Source of the DNA: UBA2211 sp035404185
Lineage (GTDB): Bacteria > Patescibacteriota > Minisyncoccia > Minisyncoccales > Minisyncoccaceae
Direction of reading: 5' to 3'
Assembly: GCA_965230985.1 (NCBI GenBank)
Contig: OZ246399.1
Span: forward strand, 248,001 to 312,000
Length of the DNA: 64,000 bases
A model generated the notes under the pieces. It ran no database searches. It worked only from the letters and a program-made list of their open reading frames with translations, and was not told where the DNA came from. Made by a program: the position numbers and the translations under genes. Positions within the stretch are counted from its first letter, which is position 1. Each line of letters begins with the position of its first letter. Positions 8,930-15,948 of the stretch are shown in pieces.

Positions 8930-8956
8930 GTTCCAAGTTTGTTCCATTTCCCGAGC
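8930..8956 (+). repeat. Dispersed intergenic repeat, copy 1
   Basis: This copy contains two direct hexamers GTTCCA (8930-8935 and 8941-8946), one DNA turn apart, and extends into a C-rich tail. A near-identical copy (26 of 30 bases counting flanks) is at 41790-41817. It lies between the convergent ends of the coiled-coil gene and elp3. Confidence 0.7.
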
Positions 8957-8959
8957 AAA

Positions 8960-10573
8960 TTAATCTATAAGCGACTTAATCATGTATCCATCTTTGAGTT
9001 TGTATCCTAATTTTTCTTTGTAGTAATTCCTTGCTCCTATTCCAGAGATGATGGCTATTTTATTTATTCTAAATTCTTCTTTAGCTATCCTTTCAGCTTC
9101 TTTTATCATTTGTTGTCCTAGTCCTTTATGTTGAACTAGAGAATTTTGTTTTGATATTGAAGCAGCTTGACCGTAAACATGGACTTCTCTGGTAATCGCT
9201 GAATCTTTTAAAACAGGAATAACATTTTCATTATTTGAATTTATTCTTAATCTTAAAAGAGAGTAAATGTTTTTTCTTTCTTTGTCTTCAAAGCTCAAGA
9301 ATATTTCCTTTCCATTAGAAGCATCGTAGTCTTCTCTCATTAAACATATTTTATCGTTGCTTTTTGAATCTTTTATTTCTCTACATCTAATACACTGGCA
9401 GTGCCAGTTTTCTTTTTCTGCCTCAATATCAATTATTTGTCTTAAGTTTGATATTTTTGCTCCTCCTTCAACGATTAAGGGTGAGGGGATATCTCTGACA
9501 ATTCTTTCTATTCTTACATATCTAGGAATTAGTTTTTTAATTGATTTTATCGTTTCAATTAATTCTCTTTCTTTATATGGTTTGTATTGTTTTTTAAGAT
9601 ACAGATTATATAGTGGAGCCTCTTTAACTAGAGCGCAGGGATATATTTTAAGGGAATCTGGTTTAAAGTTTTGATTGTTAAACAATTCTTTAAACATTTT
9701 AATATCTTTTTGAGGATTTGATTTGGGCAAATTAAGCATCATTTGATACGCCACTTTAAACCCAGCATTTTTTAATAGTTCCGTTGCTTTTATTGTTTCT
9801 TTGATTCCATGGCCCCTTTTATTGAATTTCAAAATATCATCATAGATTGATTGAACTCCTAATTCAATTTTAGTTGATCCCAATCTTCTCATTTCAATTA
9901 TTTCTTTTGAATTAATATAGTCAGGTCTAGTTTCAAAAGACATTCCGATAATTCTACATTTAGCTTTTTCATTTTTCTTTTGAGCTAATTCTAGTTCTTT
10001 CCATAGTTCATCAATCTTTTTTGTTCTAAAGTTTTCTTTTTTATTTTTCTGATTATTAGCTGCTTCAAAGCACTTTTTCACAAACCATATTTTATATTTC
10101 AAATCATAGAAGGACCAAGTTCCTCCAATCATTCTTAATTCAATCTTATCAGTTGTGTGCCCAGACATATCTAAAACTTCTATTCTTTTTTGAGTTTGTA
10201 AATATGGGTCAAAGTTTAATTTTTTAGCTCTTTCAACGGCTGGTTCGCCAGAAAGATAGCTTTTAGGGATGTCAGTTTCAGAAGGACAATAAAGGCATTT
10301 TCCTGGACATTCATATGGCTTAGTTAAAACCGAAACATTGACTATTCCCGATAATGATCTAACTGGTCTAGTTTTTAGTAATTTTTCTATTTTTTCACTC
10401 TTTTTAATTCTTTTTTTAAAAATTAGATTGTGGTAAGATTGTAATAAAGAGATATTGGAAGGGCAGGAAACCTTGTATTCCTTAGATATTTTCCTTTTTG
10501 CCGACGATAAATCTTTCTGGGTTTTAGTCCCTAATTTAAGTAATTCTTTAATTATTAATTCGTTTGTTTTCAT
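8960..10573 (-). CDS. elp3: Elp3-type tRNA uridine(34) acetyltransferase / radical SAM enzyme
   Basis: Elp3 makes the carboxymethyl group on the wobble uridine (cm5U34) of tRNA using acetyl-CoA and S-adenosylmethionine. The 537-residue protein shows the whole architecture. It has a basic tRNA-binding N-terminus (1-70) and a radical SAM domain with cluster cysteines Cys89, Cys93 and Cys96 (CPGKCLYC). This is followed by SYLSGEP, GGTWSF and SFETRPDY, and by a C-terminal GNAT domain (about 440-537) with VQHKGLGQQM for acetyl-CoA and SGIGARNYYKEKLGY. Single-subunit Elp3 is known in archaea and some bacteria. Its ATG overlaps that of a divergent Trm9-like methyltransferase, a likely pathway partner. 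Confidence 0.93.
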   Translation of the reverse strand: MKTNELIIKELLKLGTKTQKDLSSAKRKISKEYKVSCPSNISLLQSYHNLIFKKRIKKSEKIEKLLKTRPVRSLSGIVNVSVLTKPYECPGKCLYCPSETDIPKSYLSGEPAVERAKKLNFDPYLQTQKRIEVLDMSGHTTDKIELRMIGGTWSFYDLKYKIWFVKKCFEAANNQKNKKENFRTKKIDELWKELELAQKKNEKAKCRIIGMSFETRPDYINSKEIIEMRRLGSTKIELGVQSIYDDILKFNKRGHGIKETIKATELLKNAGFKVAYQMMLNLPKSNPQKDIKMFKELFNNQNFKPDSLKIYPCALVKEAPLYNLYLKKQYKPYKERELIETIKSIKKLIPRYVRIERIVRDIPSPLIVEGGAKISNLRQIIDIEAEKENWHCQCIRCREIKDSKSNDKICLMREDYDASNGKEIFLSFEDKERKNIYSLLRLRINSNNENVIPVLKDSAITREVHVYGQAASISKQNSLVQHKGLGQQMIKEAERIAKEEFRINKIAIISGIGARNYYKEKLGYKLKDGYMIKSLID

Positions 10574-11240
10574 GAATAGTAAATATGCTAAAAAAATATT
10601 AGATAAGACTGTTTTGGATTATAACAGTATTGCTGATAAATATTCAAGAGTGAGAGAAAAGGACTGGAAAGAGTTTAATTTTCTTTTTGATAAATATCTT
10701 TTACAAAATGATAAGGTTTTAGACTTAGGATGTGGTAATGCTCGTTTCTATCAAGCTTTTAAAAATAAGAATGTTGATTATCTAGGAATAGACGTTTCTT
10801 CTAAGTTAATCGAAATTGCTAAAAATAATCATCCAGAGGGAAGATTTGAAGTTTCTTCTATTAATTCTATTCTAAGCAATTCTTTTGATAAGGTCTATAG
10901 TATTGCTGTTCTTCATCATATTCCTTCTCGTGAATTACGTTCGAATTTTCTAAAGGAAATGAGAAGAGTTTTAAAAGACGATGGATATTTAGTTTTAACA
11001 GTTTGGAATTTAAAAAATAAAATAAAAAAAAGAAATTTTCTTGATTGGTTTAGATTAGACAAGGGCGATGTTTTTCTTCCATGGTATGGAAGTCATGACA
11101 CATATTTCCATTGTTTTAATTTAGAAGAATTGATACAATTAGCTTCAGAAGTTGGATTTGATATAATTGATAAGGGAGAAATATTAGTTGGAGAAAAACC
11201 TTATTCTAATTTCTATATTGTCGGAAGAAAAATTAAATAA
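10572..11240 (+). CDS. Trm9-like class I SAM tRNA methyltransferase
   Basis: The protein has 222 residues. The N-terminal YNSIADKYSRVREKDW, the SAM motif VLDLGCGNARF (residues 49-59), SIAVLHHIPSRE, RVLKDDGYLVLTVW, DVFLPW and YFHCFNLEEL follow, in order, the signature blocks of eukaryotic Trm9/ABH8. These enzymes methylate cm5U34, the Elp3 product, to mcm5U34 in tRNA. Generic SAM methyltransferases share only the first SAM motif. ATG 10572 is chosen: an in-frame start at 10455 would read 39 extra residues antisense to elp3. The substrate is inferred from the motifs and the elp3 neighbour, not proven. Confidence 0.72.
   Translation: MNSKYAKKILDKTVLDYNSIADKYSRVREKDWKEFNFLFDKYLLQNDKVLDLGCGNARFYQAFKNKNVDYLGIDVSSKLIEIAKNNHPEGRFEVSSINSILSNSFDKVYSIAVLHHIPSRELRSNFLKEMRRVLKDDGYLVLTVWNLKNKIKKRNFLDWFRLDKGDVFLPWYGSHDTYFHCFNLEELIQLASEVGFDIIDKGEILVGEKPYSNFYIVGRKIK
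10618..10647 (-). promoter_or_regulatory. Candidate elp3 promoter inside the divergent methyltransferase gene
   Basis: Read on the minus strand, TTGAAT (10647-10642) and TATAAT (10623-10618) are 18 nt apart. Transcription would start near 10611, about 38 nt before the elp3 ATG and within the first codons of the neighbouring gene. Confidence 0.45.
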
Positions 11241-11246
11241 TAATAT

Positions 11247-11840
11247 ATGGCAAAAAGAAAACAAGATATCGAGGTTAAATATAATATAGTTGTCTCTGGT
11301 GCTGCTGAGGTTGGGCACTGTTGTGAAAAAATAGAAGAGATATCAAAAGAAATTGGAAGAGAAATTGCTAGACAACAGCACACTTTAGTTAGTGGGGCAA
11401 CAACTGGTGTTCCATACTTTTCAGCTGTTGGTTGTAATGAAGAGGGAGGGTTTAATATTGGTTTTTCTCCAGCTGCTTCTGAAAAAGAACATTTAAAAGC
11501 ATATAAACTTCCATTAGAGCCCTTTAATATTATGATCTATACTGGAGCCGATTATGCTGGACGTGATATTATTATGACTAAATCAGCCGATGCCGTAATC
11601 ATTGTTTGTGGAAGAATAGGAACTTTGCATGAGTTTACAACTGCAGTTGAAACCAAGAAGATTATTGGTATCCTCGAAGGAACCGGGGGAATGGCGGATA
11701 AGATTAGAGGTCTTGCTGAAAGTTATTGTAAGGTATCAAAGCAAATTATCTATGATAGGGATCCTAAATCTTTGATTAAAAAAGTAATTAAAGAAATAGA
11801 GCATCAAAAAGGTGATAATTCAAAAATACTTGATAAATAA
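11247..11840 (+). CDS. SLOG/LOG-family Rossmann nucleotide-binding protein
   Basis: This is a 197-residue protein of the LOG (lysine decarboxylase-like)/SLOG superfamily, whose members bind or hydrolyse nucleotides. It has LVSGATTGVPYFSAVG in the first half and the phosphate-binding signature CGRIGTLHEFTTAVE, which corresponds to GGxGTxxE, in the second half. Two cysteines (HCCEK) lie near the N-terminus. The start is in AATAATATATG 6 nt behind the methyltransferase, so they may be co-transcribed. The substrate is unknown. Confidence 0.7.
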   Translation: MAKRKQDIEVKYNIVVSGAAEVGHCCEKIEEISKEIGREIARQQHTLVSGATTGVPYFSAVGCNEEGGFNIGFSPAASEKEHLKAYKLPLEPFNIMIYTGADYAGRDIIMTKSADAVIIVCGRIGTLHEFTTAVETKKIIGILEGTGGMADKIRGLAESYCKVSKQIIYDRDPKSLIKKVIKEIEHQKGDNSKILDK

Positions 11841-11841
11841 T

Positions 11842-12153
11842 ATGGCAATAAAAAAGAAAGTTGTTAAAAAACCAACAAAGAAGATTGTTAAAAAGGTTAT
11901 TAGAAAAGAAAAAAAGATTGGAAAGATTACTCATTATTTTGATAAAATTAAAGTAGTGGCAATTAAATTAAGCGATAATTTATCTATTGGAGACACGATT
12001 AGAATCGTCGGGGGAGAGAATACTGATTTTAAACAAAAAATTGTTTCAATGGAGTTTATGGGCGAAAAATTAAAAAAAGCTAAAAAAGGAAAAGAGATAG
12101 GAATAAAAGTAAAAGATAGGGCTAGAGAGGGATACAAAGTTTTTAAAATATGA
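11842..12153 (+). CDS. Translation-factor-like (U32 C-terminal type) beta-barrel protein
   Basis: The protein (103 residues from ATG 11842) has a Lys-rich N-terminus of about 30 residues and then one small beta-barrel: IGKITHYFDKIKVVAIKL, LSIGDTIRIVGG, then KKGKEIGIKVKDRAREGYKV. This matches the EF-Tu domain-2-like unit also found at the end of U32 peptidases and as stand-alone translation elongation factor-like proteins in archaea and CPR. The basic tail suggests RNA or ribosome contact. ATG 11842 in AATAATATG is preferred to an upstream in-frame start. The stop overlaps the next gene as ATGA. Confidence 0.72.
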   Translation: MAIKKKVVKKPTKKIVKKVIRKEKKIGKITHYFDKIKVVAIKLSDNLSIGDTIRIVGGENTDFKQKIVSMEFMGEKLKKAKKGKEIGIKVKDRAREGYKVFKI

Positions 12154-13385
12154 AATTCATAGCTGATTTCCATATTCATTCAAAATACTCTAGAGCAACA
12201 AGCGGACAAACAGACTTGGAAAACATTTCTAAGTGGGCGGAAATTAAAGGAGTTAAGGTTATTGCCACAGGGGATTTTACTCATCCGCAATGGATTAAAA
12301 GTATTAAAGAAGAATTAAAGCCGGCTGAACCTGGCTTATTTCAATACAAAAATTCTAATACTAGATTTTTATTAACCACAGAAATTAGTTGTATTTATTC
12401 TAAAAAGGAAAAGACGAGAAAAATTCATCTTATCGTTTTATCTCCCTCAATAGAGATTTCAGAAAAGATAAATGAAGAATTATCTAAAATAGGTAATTTA
12501 AAATCTGATGGTAGACCAATATTAGGTCTTGATGCTAAAGAACTAGTTAAAATTGTTTTAAATATTTCTTCTGATTGTATGGTTATTCCAGCTCATTGCA
12601 TGACTCCTTGGTTTGGATTATTTGGTTCTAAATCAGGATTTGATTCAATGGAAGAGTGCTTTGAGGAATTATCATCTTCAATCTATGCGGTTGAAACTGG
12701 GTTATCAGCTGATCCTTCAATGCTTTGGAGAATACCTGATTTAAGGAATATGGCCCTTATTTCTAATAGTGATGCTCATAGTCCAGAAAAGATTGGTCGA
12801 GAAGCTAATGTTTTTGATACCAACCTAGATTATTATTCAATTATTAATGCGATTAAAACCAAGAAAGGTTTTTTAGAAACGATAGAATTTTATCCTCAAG
12901 AAGGGAAGTATTATGGAGACGGACATCGAGCTTGTAATATTTATATGGATTCCAAAGATTCATTAAGATATAATGAGATTTGTCCTATTTGTGGAAAGCC
13001 TTTGACTGTTGGAGTGATAAACAGGATTGAAAAGTTGGCCGACAAGCCAGAAGGATTTATTCCAGATAATGCAATTCCTTTTAGAAGCATTGTTCCTTTG
13101 AAAGAAATAATCGGAGAAGCCTTAGGTCTTGGTTCGGGAACTAAAGGAGTTGATGCTGAATATCAAAAATTAATTAAGGCGTTTAAATCAGAATTTAATA
13201 TTTTGTTAGAAATTCCTTTTGAGGAACTTAAAGAAGTTGTTTTTAGTGATATTGTTGAGGGGATAAAGAGGGTAAGAGAGGGTAAGGTGAACATATCTCC
13301 TGGATTTGATGGAGAATATGGAAAAGTTAAAATATTTTCTGAAGTGGAGAAAAGAGAAGCAATAAGGCAGAAGACCTTGTTTTAG
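12150..13385 (+). CDS. Endonuclease Q-like PHP-domain DNA repair nuclease
   Basis: EndoQ nicks DNA 5' of deaminated or abasic bases and is best known from Thermococcales and some bacteria. The 411-residue protein begins with a PHP metal site (DFHIHSKYS, His8 and His10) and has further ligand motifs (AHCMTPWFG, SNSDAHSPEKIG). A zinc-binding segment follows (RACNIY ... ICPICGKPL), then a C-terminal helical domain with LGLGSGTKGV. The last residues, QKTLF, fit the bacterial sliding-clamp binding pattern QxxLF. It overlaps the preceding gene as ATGA. Confidence 0.82.
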   Translation: MKFIADFHIHSKYSRATSGQTDLENISKWAEIKGVKVIATGDFTHPQWIKSIKEELKPAEPGLFQYKNSNTRFLLTTEISCIYSKKEKTRKIHLIVLSPSIEISEKINEELSKIGNLKSDGRPILGLDAKELVKIVLNISSDCMVIPAHCMTPWFGLFGSKSGFDSMEECFEELSSSIYAVETGLSADPSMLWRIPDLRNMALISNSDAHSPEKIGREANVFDTNLDYYSIINAIKTKKGFLETIEFYPQEGKYYGDGHRACNIYMDSKDSLRYNEICPICGKPLTVGVINRIEKLADKPEGFIPDNAIPFRSIVPLKEIIGEALGLGSGTKGVDAEYQKLIKAFKSEFNILLEIPFEELKEVVFSDIVEGIKRVREGKVNISPGFDGEYGKVKIFSEVEKREAIRQKTLF

Positions 13386-13433
13386 AAGTTAATAGGTGAT
13401 AATCTTTTATTATAATAATAATTAAACAAATAT

Positions 13434-14180
13434 ATGGACTTTTTTATAATAATAGTCATAATCATAGCGATTATTTTGATTTCAATTAGGCAAATTAATC
13501 AATATGAGAATGGGATTTTATTTACCTTGGGAAAGTTTACTAGAATCATGAAACCGGGTTGGAATATTGTTCTTCCTGTTATTCAATTTTACAAAAAAGT
13601 AGACATGAGAGTTAAGGCGGTAAATGTTCCCGATCAAGAAGCCATAACTAAAGACAATATTTCAGTTAAAGTCAACGCTGTTATTTATTATAAAATAAAT
13701 TCAGCCGAAAAAGCAATATTGGAAGTCGAAGATTTTTATTATGCTGTTTCTCAATTAGCCCAAACAACAATGCGTAATGCAGTTGGTCAGGTTGAATTGG
13801 ATGAGCTTTTATCTCAAAGAGCTACGGTTTCTGACAATATCAAGGAAATCATTGGAGAATCAGCTAATAATTGGGGAGTTAAAGTTGAAAATGTTGAGTT
13901 GAAAGATATTACTTTGCCTGAAGAAATGAAAAGAGTTATCGGAAAACAAGCTGAAGCAGAAAGAGAAAAAAGAGCTGTAATTATTAAAGCAGAAGGTGAG
14001 GTAGTTGCTGCTGACAATATGTCCAAGGCCGCTAATATTCTTGCTCAATCTGATGGAGCCCTACATTTAAGAACATTACAATCAATTAATGATGTTAGTT
14101 CGGATCAATCTAATACAATTATTTTTGCGATACCATTGGAAGTTTTAAGGGCATTTGAAAGGTTTGGCAAAAAAGAATAA
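13434..14180 (+). CDS. Slipin / stomatin-like SPFH membrane protein
   Basis: This 248-residue protein has an N-terminal hydrophobic hairpin-like segment (residues 2-20) and an SPFH/Band 7 domain: RQINQYENGILFTLGKF, KPGWNIVLPVIQ and VDMRVKAVNVPDQEAITKD (in parts). A coiled coil rich in Glu, Ala and Lys follows (IGKQAEAEREKRAVIIKAEGE). Slipins oligomerise at the membrane and are often paired with NfeD, but no nfeD is present here. A TATAAT at 13411-13416 is a possible -10 but no good -35 is seen. A hairpin terminator follows. Confidence 0.9.
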   Translation: MDFFIIIVIIIAIILISIRQINQYENGILFTLGKFTRIMKPGWNIVLPVIQFYKKVDMRVKAVNVPDQEAITKDNISVKVNAVIYYKINSAEKAILEVEDFYYAVSQLAQTTMRNAVGQVELDELLSQRATVSDNIKEIIGESANNWGVKVENVELKDITLPEEMKRVIGKQAEAEREKRAVIIKAEGEVVAADNMSKAANILAQSDGALHLRTLQSINDVSSDQSNTIIFAIPLEVLRAFERFGKKE

Positions 14181-14186
14181 TTAAAG

Positions 14187-14208
14187 ACCGGGATTGCCCC
14201 GGTTTTTT
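14187..14208 (+). terminator. Terminator behind the slipin gene
   Basis: The stem ACCGGG / CCCGGT with loop ATTGC is followed by TTTTTT. It lies between convergent genes and overlaps the last base pairs of mltG; the opposite strand has only a weak T tract. Confidence 0.85.
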
Positions 14209-15226
14209 ATTTTAAGTATTTTATCTTATTTCTATTGTGCTCTTCTAGTGTTTTGGCCCAAATCGTTGTTCCGTCTGGAGCAGAGAGATAATAGTAATAA
14301 TCTGTTTTAGTTGGATAAACAGCAGCAATAATACTATCTATGCCTGGATTACTAATTGGACCCAAAGGAAGTCCATCGTTTCTATATGTATTATATGGAG
14401 AATTAATTTGAGTATCTTTGGTATATACCTTTGAATTTTCATTCCCCTGAGCGTAAAGAACCGTAGCATCAACTTGTAATCTCATTCCTTTATCTATTCT
14501 TTTCCAAAGAATTCCCGAGACAACTTTTTTATCTTCCGTGGTTTTAACTTCTTTTTCTATTATTGAAGCCATGGTAATTATTCCAAATAATGTTTTATTC
14601 TGTCTTTTGATTTCATTCTTTAAGTCTGGGGTTATTTTTTCATCAAAATTCTTTAGCATTTTATTAACAATGCTATTTATATTATCTGTTTTATCAATAT
14701 AGTAAGTGTCAGGAAAAAGGTATCCTTCAAGACTTAAATTTTTTGGTTTATCAGAAAGGAAGCTAAAACTATCTATGTTAACAGATTCATTTTCTCCAGT
14801 TGGTTTTCCTGTGATAGTGTAAAATTCTTTTTCTGTAGTTACTCCTTTTTCTTCAAGATATTTAGCAATATCTCTTAAATCCCAACCCTCGATAATAGTT
14901 ATTTTTTCTTTATTTATTTCTCCGTTGGTAAAAATATTTATTATCTTCGATATGCTCATCTGTGAAGAAAGAAGATACTCACCAGCTTGTATTTTAGTAT
15001 ATTTACCAGAAATGGCTGCATAAATAATAAAAGTATATTGATCTTTGATTATTTTTTCTTCTTTTAAGTTTAGAGCTATTTTTTTGACTGTCTGGCCTTT
15101 TTCAATAGTAAATAGTTTGGCTTCGACTCCTTCATTAGAAGCAGAAAAAAAGGAATTAATCAAAAAAATAACTAAAAATAAGCAAAAGATAGAAAAAAGG
15201 TAAATGATAAGTTTATTTATTTGCAT
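14207..15226 (-). CDS. mltG: Endolytic murein transglycosylase MltG
   Basis: MltG cuts nascent glycan strands at the outer face of the membrane and so sets their length. The 339-residue protein has one N-terminal membrane anchor (about residues 6-27). A LysM-like region follows (FTIEKGQTVKKIALNLKEE) and then the YceG catalytic domain with SLEGYLFPDTYY, ASIIEKEV carrying the catalytic glutamate, and SPYNTYRNDGLPLGPISNPG. Its predicted promoter puts the transcription start on the ATG itself, and shares its -35 with the divergent greA leader. Confidence 0.94.
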   Translation of the reverse strand: MQINKLIIYLFSIFCLFLVIFLINSFFSASNEGVEAKLFTIEKGQTVKKIALNLKEEKIIKDQYTFIIYAAISGKYTKIQAGEYLLSSQMSISKIINIFTNGEINKEKITIIEGWDLRDIAKYLEEKGVTTEKEFYTITGKPTGENESVNIDSFSFLSDKPKNLSLEGYLFPDTYYIDKTDNINSIVNKMLKNFDEKITPDLKNEIKRQNKTLFGIITMASIIEKEVKTTEDKKVVSGILWKRIDKGMRLQVDATVLYAQGNENSKVYTKDTQINSPYNTYRNDGLPLGPISNPGIDSIIAAVYPTKTDYYYYLSAPDGTTIWAKTLEEHNRNKIKYLK

Positions 15227-15232
15227 AGATAT

Positions 15233-15261
15233 ATCATATTTTACAATTGCAGTCTTGACAA
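15233..15261 (-). promoter_or_regulatory. mltG promoter, -35 shared with the divergent promoter
   Basis: On the minus strand TTGTCA (15261-15256) and TATGAT (15238-15233) are 17 nt apart. Six nt separate the -10 from the mltG ATG, predicting a leaderless mRNA. Confidence 0.68.
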
Positions 15262-15282
15262 GTGCAGAGCAGAGAGTATAAT
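15255..15282 (+). promoter_or_regulatory. Consensus promoter for the small ORF / greA leader
   Basis: TTGACA (15255-15260) and TATAAT (15277-15282) are separated by 16 nt. Both boxes are perfect consensus. The -35 lies in the palindrome CTTGACAAG, which also supplies the -35 of mltG on the other strand. Confidence 0.8.
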
Positions 15283-15294
15283 TTAATCGTAAAT

Positions 15295-15405
15295 ATGGAA
15301 AGAAATACTACAAAACAGTTATATACGATTGTAAATGTCTGCACCAAAAATGGGGTATGGTTTTTGGCTATGATTTCAAATAAAAATAAAGGGAGGGGAA
15401 ATTAA
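15295..15405 (+). CDS. Candidate 36-residue small protein or leader peptide
   Basis: A short frame begins at an ATG in the local AAATATGG start context, about 6 nt after the predicted transcription start of a perfect consensus promoter, and ends with TAA at 15403-15405. The peptide begins MERNTTKQLY, has a short hydrophobic stretch (VWFLAMI) and ends in a basic KNKGRGN. No family is recognised. It may be a real small protein, a leader peptide for greA, or chance coding in a 5' leader. Confidence 0.4.
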   Translation: MERNTTKQLYTIVNVCTKNGVWFLAMISNKNKGRGN

Positions 15406-15430
15406 ACATAATTAATAAGATTATAAGACA

Positions 15431-15460
15431 AAATCCTCTCCCCAAAAATGGAGAGGATTT
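15431..15460 (+). promoter_or_regulatory. Perfect 11-bp hairpin in the greA leader
   Basis: The arms AAATCCTCTCC (15431-15441) and GGAGAGGATTT (15450-15460) enclose an 8-nt loop, ending 19 nt before the greA ATG. There is no T run after the stem, so it is more likely a regulatory or stability hairpin than a simple terminator. GGGAG at 15391-15395 could pair with CTCCC at 15438-15442 as an alternative. Confidence 0.6.
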
Positions 15461-15479
15461 CTGCTTATAAAACAAAAAT

Positions 15480-15947
15480 ATGATAAAAACATTTTACTTA
15501 ACAAGAGAAGGTCTAGAGAAAATAAAGAAAGAATATGAAGACTTAAAATCGCTTCAACGGAACGAGATTTTAGAGTCGGCTCCTTCAATGCTTGAGGGTG
15601 ATGCTTTAAATCCTGATTATTCATTTTTTAAGGAAAATTTAGAAGAGCTCGAAAAAAGAATTGAAGAATTAGATAATATTTTAAAGAATTATAAGATTAT
15701 TAGAAAACCAGGAAAATCAGAGCAAGATAGGGTTTCTTTAGGAGCTAAAGTTGTTTTAAAAAATGATTCATCTAATCACGAAGAATATAAGATTGTTGGA
15801 ACCCTTGAAGCAGATCCTTTTAAAGGGTTAATAAGTGATGAATCACCATTGGGCATGTCTTTTATTGGAAAAAGAGTTGGTGAGTCTATTTCTTTTAATG
15901 GTAATAATAACTACAAAATATTAAAGATACAATACGAGGAATCTTAA
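15480..15947 (+). CDS. greA: GreA/GreB-family transcript cleavage factor
   Basis: Gre factors rescue backtracked RNA polymerase by stimulating RNA cleavage through the secondary channel. The 155-residue protein has an N-terminal coiled coil (residues 8-75) and a C-terminal FKBP-like domain (VSLGAKVVLKN, SPLGMSFIGKRVGESISF). At the coiled-coil tip the usual GDLSENAEY is replaced by GDALNPDY, so one of the two catalytic acidic residues is moved or lost. It may be a GreA with altered cleavage activity or a Gre-like antagonist. The start is in ACAAAAATATG; one nt separates it from the next gene. Confidence 0.82.
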   Translation: MIKTFYLTREGLEKIKKEYEDLKSLQRNEILESAPSMLEGDALNPDYSFFKENLEELEKRIEELDNILKNYKIIRKPGKSEQDRVSLGAKVVLKNDSSNHEEYKIVGTLEADPFKGLISDESPLGMSFIGKRVGESISFNGNNNYKILKIQYEES

Positions 15948-15948
15948 T

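Noticed and set aside
10455..10571. Upstream extension of the methyltransferase frame
   Set aside because: It is antisense to the conserved elp3 N-terminus and does not match methyltransferase sequences; ATG 10572 fits.
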